Source: DAOVRL01 sp964459805 (GTDB lineage Bacteria > Planctomycetota > Phycisphaerae > Sedimentisphaerales > Anaerobacaceae). From it: a DNA stretch of 17,825 bases. The translations under genes and the position numbers were made by a program. The stretch is from NCBI GenBank assembly GCA_964459805.1, contig CAYWOD010000056.1:1-17825 (forward strand), read 5' to 3'. Positions 1 through 6,650 of this stretch are shown here, piece after piece (within the stretch, counting starts at the first letter, position 1; each line of letters begins with the position of its first letter). The notes below the pieces were generated by a model. That model was not told where the DNA came from, made no database searches, and saw only the letters and a list, made by a program, of their open reading frames with translations.

Positions 1-356
1 TGAACCGCCCCGGAGTGCAAGCCACAACGTCCGGCATTACATATCCAACAGTGACAAGATTGTAACTGATCCGCCCCTGAGTGCAAGCCACAACTATTAG
101 GCCGGTCGGGACGGGCGGGGCGATATTGTAACTGATCCGCCCCTGAGTGCAAGCCACAACTTGAATTGTGGACAGTACATGACGATAGAATTGTAACTGA
201 TCCGCCCCTGAGTGCAAGCCACAACGCCAGGCATAGTGATTATCGACTATATGCATTGTAACTGATCCGCCCCTGAGTGCAAGCCACAACATAAACTCTG
301 TGTGTCGCAACGGCGGTGGCATTGTAACTGATCCGCCCCTGAGTGCAAGCCACAAT
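1..356 (-). CRISPR. CRISPR array end, 36-bp repeats, type II-C-like
   Basis: Five full 36-bp repeats lie at 59-94, 125-160, 190-225, 255-290 and 321-356, and the last 28 bases of a sixth at 1-28. Spacers are 30, 30, 29, 29 and 30 bp. On the plus strand each repeat begins ATTGTAACTG and ends AGCCACAAC. Read on the minus strand it begins GTTGTGGCT and ends AGTTACAAT, a pair of wobble-complementary ends. That form, with 30-bp spacers, resembles Neisseria-type II-C repeats (GTTGTAGC...GCTACAAT), in which TACAAT serves as a -10 box inside each repeat; I therefore infer crRNA transcription on the minus strand. The internal repeats are identical. The partial repeat at 1-28 has two substitutions, and the repeat at 321-356 ends in T instead of C. 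The array probably continues left of the window. Cas genes are not visible, so the subtype is inferred from repeat form only. Confidence 0.95.
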
Positions 357-466
357 TTAATGACCTGGGCTAAATATGGTCGCCGTTGGTACGGCGATAT
401 TGGGTGACCCCCATCACGCGGGATGGGGGCTAAGTGGCAACGCCTTGGTGAAAGGCGTTGTTTGGT
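321..466 (+). ncRNA. candidate tracrRNA (terminal repeat as anti-repeat plus three hairpins)
   Basis: The terminal repeat (321-356) runs directly into a compact series of perfect stems: 380-386/391-397 (7 bp, TCGCCGT with ACGGCGA, loop TGGT), 408-415/422-429 (8 bp, CCCCCATC with GATGGGGG) and 438-446/452-460 (9 bp, CAACGCCTT with AAGGCGTTG). Read on the plus strand this is the layout of a tracrRNA: an anti-repeat ending in CCACAAT, a short linker, then a nexus-like stem and terminal stems. The altered last base of this repeat would form a G-U pair with the first G of a minus-strand crRNA repeat. Points against it: the anti-repeat is otherwise perfectly complementary with no bulge, the last stem is followed by only TTT, and no clear promoter is seen. 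The hairpins could instead belong to the array leader. Confidence 0.42.
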
Positions 467-805
467 GGAGATGTTTGATTAGCAGGTGGGACATGGGCAA
501 GATGCCGATGGTACGGGGTGGCGCGGGGTTTTGAGTGAATCTGGCTTTGGTTGGGGGGTGAGAGAAAGATCAAAGATTAAGGTGGAAAATGCAAAGTTGT
601 GGATGAGCCGGCGGGAAAATTGTGGCATTGTTCGGGGAGGTTTGGTATATTGGGGGCGATCGGCTCGTGAGAGCAATGTTTGGTAAGAAGATTAGAAGTT
701 CTAAGTGAATGATTTTTCAATATTTCACGGCGGCCGCTTGGCGAGGCTGGGTGTTTTAAGGCCTGTAAGCTGGCTTTTTGTGGCTGCAAGGGAAGGAGAA
801 GACTT
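467..805. other. intergenic, no gene supported
   Basis: This stretch between the hairpin series and the oxidoreductase gene is G-rich on the plus strand and holds only short overlapping frames on both strands with no recognisable product. A TATATT at 646-651 could be a -10 box for the downstream gene, but no -35 hexamer sits at a 16-18 bp distance, so no promoter is called. Confidence 0.5.
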
Positions 806-2131
806 ATGAGTGTTAAAATGAAGCGTCGTACATTCCTCAAACAAAGCGCTGCGATTGGGTCCGGGTTGACTGTGATCACGTCCGGGATTCTCAAGGCGGG
901 TCAATCGCCGAATGAGAAGCTGAATGTTGCGGTTATCGGTGTGGGCGGTCGCGGCGGGGGCAATATGAACCGCGTCAGCGGTGAGAACATCGTAGCCCTT
1001 TGTGATGTGAACGCGAAGAACCTGGCCTCTGCGGCCGGGCGGTTCCCAAAGGCCAAGACCTATGTCGATTGGCGGAAGTGCCTGGAACAGAAGAACATCG
1101 AAGCGGTGGTCTGCTCGACGACGGACCATACTCATGCGTTTGTCAATGTCTGGGCGATGAACCGCGGCAAGCACGTCTATTGCGAGAAGCCGATTGCCAA
1201 CTCGGTGGAGGAAGCTCATCTGGTTCGCCAGACGTATCTGAAGAATAGGAACAAGATCGCCACGCAGATGGGGACTCAGATTCACGCGAGCGACAATTAC
1301 AGGCGGATGGTGGAATTGATTCGCGGCGGCGCGATCGGTACGGTGAAAGAAGCTCGTGTCTGGTGCAGCCGGATACCGGCCGGCGGCGACTATCTTCCGG
1401 AGGTCAAGCCGGTGCCGGATCATATCAACTGGGACCTTTGGGTCGGGCCGTCGCCGTTCCATCCGTATAATCCTGGATATATCGGGGGGTGCCTGAAGTG
1501 GAACCGGTTCTGGGACTTTGGCAGCGGTCAGATCGGGGATATGGGTAGTCACATGATAGATATGGCTTACTGGGGGCTTGACTTGAAGCTTCCGACGACT
1601 TGCGAGGCGGCGGGGACGCCGGTGAACAGCGATACGTTGCCCCAATGGCTGACTGCCGAATGGGACCACCCAGCCAACGACTGGCGGCCTGCGGTGAAGC
1701 TTTACTGGTATGACGGCGGTAAGAAGCCGGGAATGCCAGCGGAGGCTTTTAACCGGGAAAAACTGTTTAAGGGTGTGCTGTTCAAGGGAGATAAGGGCTG
1801 GCTGTTAGCGGATTATGACTACAGGATTCTGATGCCCAAAGGTGATAGTAGTGATATGACGCATTACAAGTCGCCCAAGGCGGATGAGCTGATTCCGGCT
1901 TCGCCCGGTCACCACAAGGAGTGGATCATCGGTTGTAAGACGGGCAAGCCGACGCTATGCAACTTCGATTATTCCGGCGCTCTTATTGAGAACAATATGC
2001 TGGCGCTGGTTGCGTTTCGCGTGGGTAAGAAATTGGAGTACGATGCGAGGAACGTGAGGGCGTCAAACTGCCCGGAGGCCGATAAGTACATCCGCAAGAC
2101 GTACCGTAGGGGCTGGGTGCTGAACGGATAG
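806..2131 (+). CDS. Gfo/Idh/MocA family oxidoreductase with Tat signal
   Basis: This 441-residue protein is predicted to be an NAD(P)-dependent sugar or polyol oxidoreductase exported in folded form by the Tat pathway. The N-terminus carries KRRTFLK (residues 6-12, twin arginines 7-8) and a short hydrophobic stretch to about residue 31. The Rossmann nucleotide-binding motif VAVIGVGGRG is at 41-50, and the family motif CEKPIA is at 126-131, where the lysine is the usual catalytic residue. A DMGSHMID segment in the C-terminal half supplies the histidine typical of the substrate site. Length is normal for the secreted planctomycetal subgroup. The ATG at 806 follows GGAAGGAG (791-798) at good spacing; a second ATG at 818 also keeps the Tat motif. 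The gene stands alone and converges on the next gene. The substrate cannot be told from sequence. Confidence 0.95.
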   Translation: MSVKMKRRTFLKQSAAIGSGLTVITSGILKAGQSPNEKLNVAVIGVGGRGGGNMNRVSGENIVALCDVNAKNLASAAGRFPKAKTYVDWRKCLEQKNIEAVVCSTTDHTHAFVNVWAMNRGKHVYCEKPIANSVEEAHLVRQTYLKNRNKIATQMGTQIHASDNYRRMVELIRGGAIGTVKEARVWCSRIPAGGDYLPEVKPVPDHINWDLWVGPSPFHPYNPGYIGGCLKWNRFWDFGSGQIGDMGSHMIDMAYWGLDLKLPTTCEAAGTPVNSDTLPQWLTAEWDHPANDWRPAVKLYWYDGGKKPGMPAEAFNREKLFKGVLFKGDKGWLLADYDYRILMPKGDSSDMTHYKSPKADELIPASPGHHKEWIIGCKTGKPTLCNFDYSGALIENNMLALVAFRVGKKLEYDARNVRASNCPEADKYIRKTYRRGWVLNG

Positions 2132-2151
2132 AATGTGCGTTATTACGGGGG

Positions 2152-2196
2152 CCCTTGTTAGCAAGGGAGGGTCCGCTTTTTATTGCGCAAAAAGCG
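2152..2196. terminator. hairpin pair between convergent genes, probable bidirectional terminator
   Basis: A 6-bp stem CCCTTG-TTAG-CAAGGG lies at 2152-2167, 20 bases after the oxidoreductase stop. It is followed by an 8-bp inverted repeat CGCTTTTT/AAAAAGCG (2174-2181/2189-2196), which supplies a T-run on each strand. The position between two convergent genes fits a terminator serving both. The first stem is short and its T-run is 9 bases away, so the call is moderate. Confidence 0.45.
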
Positions 2197-2292
2197 AGTG
2201 TGGATAAAGGGACTTTATGCGCATCGGATGTTTGCCCGGAAATGGGACCGGGAGGTGGGTACCAAAGGCTCTTGCTTGTTTTGCTGCCCAAG

Positions 2293-4741
2293 CTACCGGA
2301 TGGGCTGGCCGGCCAATGAAATGCCTACTATCCTGAAGTCAAGCTCGCTTTTCTCAAGGGCCTCAAAGATATGCAGCACGATGACGGCCTTTGGCGGCAG
2401 CTCGCCGTCAACGAAGAGCTTAAGCGTCGTTGCTCCACCGATGCTTAGATGTCCGCGGCGCCTGACGGCCAACTTCGTGCCGTTCTCTGCGAAGACTTCC
2501 ACGGATTCGACTGCCTCTGGCGGCAGGTCCACAGTCAAGCCGACGACGGTGGCATTATCCCTGTAGGGGTCCGCCTCAATCGAGCTAATTTTAGCTCCGA
2601 GGTCCGAACCCTTGGCCCCGGCCTCAAAAGCCATAGCACCCAAATCCACATCTCGGATTCGGCCTGCGGTCATATATTCGAGCGTTCCGGAGAGCTCGGC
2701 CAAACCGATGGCGCCTGGGTCCGGCAAGAGCAGCTCAACATCAAATACCGCCGTCATCCTATCATTTGACAATCTCGCAAATTTTATCCGCCTGTCCCAC
2801 TGGCTTTCGGGCAGCAGGTTCGTACCGGTGTTGGTGACGGCCTTATCGACCCGCCCGCCTGAGACCTTCACAGCCGGCCCCGGCAGTTCCGCTATCAATG
2901 CCAAGGTATAGCCGTCCCCTTGCCCCAAGGGCAATACACCCAGGTCGAAGTCGGAATACCGCACCAGCCGTGCCCCTGCGACCCTCACGTTGGAATTCTC
3001 CTCGCGCCTCTGGGGTGCAGTGGTGGTCATGTCGCCAAACTCGCCTCCAAATAAACCTGCGTCCGCGCCCAGATCCGGCAGCGTAAACTCCGGCTCAACC
3101 TGCAAATCCATACCGAGCGGCGAATCCCCTACCATCGCAGTCTCATCCCCAATCAGCATCGGCTCCTTCATACTCGCAATAGCAGCCACTATCTCGGTCA
3201 AATGCTCTTTCGGCAGGGCAATATCCACTGCCATCCTGGCGGTGTCCACCCTGACCGCATAGGCGATACTGCTCTTGCTCGGAACATTGGCGTCGGGCAG
3301 GGGCAGCGGGATAGGTGAAAAAGCGGCGGCTAAGGCGAACAAATTCATCAAATCATACGTCCCGACGTAATCAGCCTGGCCGGCACTTGGAAGAATCGCT
3401 GAAACCGCAGAGAACTCAGGCCCCATTTGGCGAGGCGCCTTTGCGCCTATGTTATCGAAGAGCTCCTGCAATTCTGCCGAACCGCGGACAAAGGTCTGCG
3501 CAAGCTCGGTCCCCGGAATCGCCGAAACCCGCGCGGTGATAGTCAAAATATTCGCCGAGGGGCTGAGTCCCAGTATCACCGACTGAATCGGTATATCCTC
3601 CGTCAATGCCCCAATACCCGGCCCCATCATCTCAGGCCCCATCCCGGGCTGCATTCCAGGTCCAAGCGCAGGTTGCCTTTCTTTGCCCGGCTCCATCTCA
3701 AATCCNNNNNNNNNNNNNNNNNNNNNNNNNNNNNNNNNNNNNNNNNNNNNNNNNNNNNNNNNNNNNNNNNNNNNNNNNNNNNNNNNNNNNNNNNNNNNNN
3801 NNNNNAAATCCAGGCTGCTCTTGTTCGCCCGGCTCCATCTCAAGCCCAAATCCAGGCTGCTCTTGTTTGCCCGGCTCCATCTCAAGCCCAAATCCAGGCT
3901 GCTCTTGTTCGCCCGGCTCCATCTCAAGCCCAAATCCAGGCTGCATTTGTCCGCCCGGCGCCATACCGCCCGGCATCGTCATCGCCGCACCAATCTGCTC
4001 GGCCACCAAAGGCCCAAAGAGCGCGGCCGCCTGCTCAGCATTTATATATGCCCACACCGGCTCAGCGGCCTGTGCCTCGGCAGGACCTATCGTGTTTGCC
4101 AGCGACATCAACCGGCCCGACAAAATCGAGTTGGCAACGGTCATCAGGACATCGTAATCCTCCGCTGTCGTCACAAGAGCAAAAGCGCCGAGCTGCTTAG
4201 CTACCATTGGCGGGATTCCCTGGGCTGTGATCCGGGAGACGCCTTGTCTATCCGGAGGGCCAACGTTCGGGTTGCCGCCGACAAACATGTTGTAGTCCGT
4301 CACGGGAACAATCAGGGCAACGAACACGCTCGATTCCGGATCAGCGGACCTCGCTCCGGGCAGCGGCAATGCAAAAGCTCCAAAAGTCCCGTTCATATTC
4401 ACGCCGCTCAATTGCGGGTCGCCCAGCACGGCGGCAAACTGCATCCGGACCTTCATCGACAATCCCAAAGGCTCAGGCGTTATGCCCATCAGAAATTGGT
4501 CCATCATATTTACTGTGTACTCGAAATTGTTTATCCGCAGGCAAAAGACACTCTCGGCGGGCACCATTTCAAGTAGATTTGCGCCTGCCGGGGCCTGACC
4601 GGGTCGAGCCCTGTCCGAGCCGGTCGGATATAGCTGCGCATTGAGCGCAGCATCTCGATAGCCGGCCCAGACCGGCGGGCAGGCCAGCAGAATCAACAAT
4701 ACAAACGGAACGACATGATTTAGGTGTTTTGAGGTAATCAC
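2293..4741 (-). CDS. secreted protein of unknown function with 14-residue tandem repeats (interrupted by assembly gap)
   Basis: I do not recognise this family. Translation starts at GTG 4741, preceded by GAGGG at 8-base spacing, and begins with a Sec signal peptide (VVPFVLLILLACPPVWA) followed by a mature segment starting near GYRDAALNAQ. About 310 residues lead into tandem copies of FGLEMEPGEQEQPG (42 bp each; three full copies visible at 3806-3931), which run into 100 N. Beyond the gap the same repeat (GFEMEPGKERQPAL) continues into roughly 470 further residues ending ISLAGQPIR at the stop at 2293. The two halves are in different frames only because the N-run is 100 and not a multiple of three; both flanks show GGATTT in the expected repeat frame, so I read one gene whose true repeat count is unknown. 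The two large domains may be related halves joined by an acidic Pro/Gly/Met-rich linker. Confidence 0.8.
3706..3805. other. assembly gap (100 N)
   Basis: Exactly 100 N are placed inside the minisatellite. Both flanks carry the same six bases (AAATCC), as expected when an assembler cannot span a tandem repeat. The true length is unknown and should be a multiple of three if the gene is intact. Confidence 0.95.
3806..3961. repeat. 42-bp tandem repeat (minisatellite) at the edge of an assembly gap
   Basis: Three near-identical 42-bp units lie at 3806-3847, 3848-3889 and 3890-3931, differing by a single C/T, and a decaying fourth unit starts at 3932. Each begins AAATCCAGGC and ends CTCAAGCCC. A diverged unit continues on the other side of the gap (about 3660-3705). 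The units encode 14 residues on the minus strand, so copy-number change would keep the frame. Confidence 0.9.
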
Positions 4742-4797
4742 TTTTCGTACCCTCGCTTGAATTATTTAACGGTCAATTTGCTATTGAGACTACTACA

Positions 4798-4849
4798 ATA
4801 ATACATCATTCGGGCCACGATTGTCAACGATAATGTCTGAAATTTCAGA
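4798..4849 (-). promoter_or_regulatory. sigma70-like promoter with adjacent palindrome, for the repeat-bearing secreted protein
   Basis: On the minus strand TTGACA (4822-4827) and TATTAT (4798-4803) are separated by 18 bp, upstream of the GTG start at 4741. Just upstream of the -35 box is a perfect 14-bp palindrome, TCTGAAATTTCAGA (4836-4849), a plausible regulator site; no regulator is identified. Confidence 0.6.
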
Positions 4850-4891
4850 ACTCCAACGGCACTCTATTCGGCGTTGGGGACAAAAACCGGC

Positions 4892-5054
4892 GTAACCGTT
4901 CACGGGTTAATATGCCGAATTTTGGCCATTCTACGTCATTGCGAGCGAGGCAGAGCCGAGCGTGGCAATCTCGCTGTTGCGAAAACCTGAGATTGCTTCG
5001 GCCTAAAGGCCTCGCAATGACACAAAACACAGTTTTGGCCACGTGAACGGTTAC
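4892..5054. repeat. nested palindromic repeat element (MITE/REP-like)
   Basis: A perfect 12-bp outer inverted repeat, GTAACCGTTCAC (4892-4903) with GTGAACGGTTAC (5043-5054), encloses a perfect 11-bp inner inverted repeat, GTCATTGCGAG (4935-4945) with CTCGCAATGAC (5011-5021). The inner part has the form of the widespread 'GTCATTGCGAGCG...GCAATCTC...GAGATTGCTTCG...CTCGCAATGAC' interspersed palindrome seen in many bacteria (recalled, not searched). It holds no gene and sits in the intergenic space between the PEBP gene and the repeat-protein promoter. The remaining bases to 5216 show nothing else. Confidence 0.8.
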
Positions 5055-5216
5055 AAACCGGCTTTACGGCGTGGACTTATCGCCAAAACCTTGTTTTCAC
5101 ACACTATTAGGGCCCCTGTGGGAGCATATAATGCGAAACACAAAGAATATACGCGCCCCATCAACACAGCGCTGACCGTAAGGCAGCGGTAATCGAAACG
5201 AAGGGCCAGGCGGACC

Positions 5217-5678
5217 CTACCGTCTGCGGTACTTGCCGATTAGCTGTCCTTCGGCGAGGATATGGCCTTGCATTGCGCCGAGCAGCTCGCGTTTGCCGGC
5301 GTTGGCGGGCAGCTCAAGCTCGGCATCGAGCGCATAAATCTTGAAAAAGTACCTGTGCGTACCGCTGGGCGGACACGGGCCGCCGTAGCCGACCCTGCCG
5401 AAGTCGGTGATGCCTTGTCCTGCCCCGTCGGGCAAAGTCTGCTCAGGCGGGATGTTCTCTGCCAGCTCTCTTGTCTCGGGCGGCAGATTGTACAAGACCC
5501 AGTGGACCCACGTGCCCATAGGCGCATCAGGGTCATCCGATATCAGAGCGATGCTCTTGGTGGCGTCGGGGACCCCAGCCCACTGTAACGGTGGCGAGAC
5601 GTCCGCGCCGTCGCACGTGTACCTGGCAGGTATCAAGCCGCCCTGCTCAAAGGCCGGACTCGTAATCTTGATCTCCAT
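5217..5678 (-). CDS. YbhB/YbcL family Raf kinase inhibitor-like (PEBP) protein
   Basis: This 153-residue protein belongs to the bacterial phosphatidylethanolamine-binding protein family, small single-domain proteins with an anion- or phosphate-binding pocket; their role in bacteria is poorly defined. The family motifs are clear: DDPDAPMGTWVHW (48-60) and GPCPPSGTHRYFF (100-112), with YTCDGADVSPPLQW at 20-33. Length is typical. There is no signal peptide, so it should be cytoplasmic. The ATG at 5678 follows GGGAGG at 7-base spacing. It lies 76 bp downstream of the pseudopilin-like gene and has no evident promoter of its own, so co-transcription from the promoter near 6563-6591 is possible. Confidence 0.95.
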   Translation of the reverse strand: MEIKITSPAFEQGGLIPARYTCDGADVSPPLQWAGVPDATKSIALISDDPDAPMGTWVHWVLYNLPPETRELAENIPPEQTLPDGAGQGITDFGRVGYGGPCPPSGTHRYFFKIYALDAELELPANAGKRELLGAMQGHILAEGQLIGKYRRR

Positions 5679-5754
5679 CCGTTTGCCTCCCTTATGTTCG
5701 CAAATCTGCCCCGCCGGCGGTCAATCACGTATTGAGGGTCGACAGAGCAATAGT

Positions 5755-6459
5755 CTATTTTTCAAATCGCCACAAATCTATCGTCACATCCTCGGCGGTC
5801 ATCCACTCCACACGCCAGTCAAGAAACAGGAAATGGCAGCCGGTCCTGTGCCGCTGCCGTGCCACGCGCCGTCCCCTCGTGATGTCTTGACTGTTGGATG
5901 TGGGCAAATGCCCCGGATTCCACACATCGCATCGATTGACCCATGGGTCGTCAGCTCTTCTGATTATATGCCGCCAGTGTCCGTTTTCGTTGTCGGCCAG
6001 GTAAATAGTATACGCTCGACGAGTACATGTGGTTAGCCTGACCGGGTCTATTCTCTCCCTGCCGACCATATCGTTTCTATCACTGAAGGTCCAGCCGTTG
6101 ACAACGTAGCAGACGGTCTGCTCTTTGTCGGGGTAGCTCGGGCAGCGATATATATCCACCGAACGATAGTCCCCGCCGCTTGGCTTCTGTGCCAGATAAG
6201 GCATAAGAAGCTCAAACCACGGAAGTCTGCCCCGTGCGGGGTCACGCCCTGTTAGACCCCAGGGAATATGTAGATCCCAAGCTTCAGCATAGAAATTGGC
6301 GGCAAAGCCCACTTGACGCAGATTATTCTTACAGACGACTTCCTTTGCCTGGTCGCGTGCTCTCCGCAGCGCAGGGAGCAATATCGCCATCAATAACGCG
6401 ATAATAGCGATGACCACCAGAAGCTCTATTAGCGTAAATGCTCTTTTTTTGCGCACCAT
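5755..6459 (-). CDS. prepilin-type N-terminal cleavage/methylation domain protein (H-X9-DG style)
   Basis: This 234-residue pseudopilin-like protein starts MVRKKR followed by the type IV prepilin motif AFTLIELLVVIAIIALLMAI. Cleavage by prepilin peptidase would fall between A and F, and E+5 is present (FTLIE). RARDQAKEVVCKNNLRQVGF follows, the hallmark of the planctomycetal pseudopilin-like family. The C-terminal region has cysteine-bearing segments (YRCPSYPD, NRCDVWNPGH) and ends in an LFLDWRVEWM stretch, a variant of the usual 'H-X9-DG' tail motif without a clear DG. Expected location is the inner membrane or periplasm; members occur in many copies and their roles are mostly unknown. I chose ATG 6459, with GGAG four bases upstream, over the in-frame TTG at 6471. 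No pilus assembly gene is nearby. Confidence 0.9.
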   Translation of the reverse strand: MVRKKRAFTLIELLVVIAIIALLMAILLPALRRARDQAKEVVCKNNLRQVGFAANFYAEAWDLHIPWGLTGRDPARGRLPWFELLMPYLAQKPSGGDYRSVDIYRCPSYPDKEQTVCYVVNGWTFSDRNDMVGRERIDPVRLTTCTRRAYTIYLADNENGHWRHIIRRADDPWVNRCDVWNPGHLPTSNSQDITRGRRVARQRHRTGCHFLFLDWRVEWMTAEDVTIDLWRFEK

Positions 6460-6498
6460 TACGCTCCGCAAATTTGCGCCGAAACCTACTGCTCTGTT

Positions 6499-6518
6499 AC
6501 AGTCAAATTGATGACTGT
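6499..6518. promoter_or_regulatory. inverted repeat in the 5' leader of the pseudopilin-like gene
   Basis: ACAGTCA (6499-6505) and TGACTGT (6512-6518) form a 7-bp inverted repeat with a 6-base loop, about 40 bases upstream of the ATG and within the predicted leader. It could be an operator or an RNA hairpin. Confidence 0.4.
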
Positions 6519-6562
6519 CATTGAATCACGAGTAACCGAATACTACAAAAGACGACATTGCA

Positions 6563-6591
6563 ATTATAGACTCTTCGGTGCGGCAAGTCAA
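6563..6591 (-). promoter_or_regulatory. near-consensus sigma70 promoter of the pseudopilin-like gene
   Basis: On the minus strand TTGACT (6586-6591) and a perfect TATAAT (6563-6568) are separated by exactly 17 bp. Transcription would begin near 6556, leaving a leader of roughly 95 nt before the ATG at 6459. Confidence 0.7.
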
Positions 6592-6650
6592 TCGTTACTC
6601 GCCCAGGCGGTCGATTCGTATTCAAACCTTGACACCGTCATCGCTGCCAA

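Noticed and set aside
461..480. Rho-independent terminator at the end of the candidate tracrRNA
   Set aside because: The 9-bp stem is strong, but only three T follow it, so a classical terminator is not called.
486..686. 66-codon open frame on the plus strand between the array and the oxidoreductase gene
   Set aside because: No SD, overlaps open frames on the other strand, and composition is not protein-like; treated as non-coding.
725..1669. 314-codon open frame on the minus strand
   Set aside because: It lies antisense to the clear oxidoreductase gene and has no recognisable domain; it is a shadow of a high-GC coding strand.
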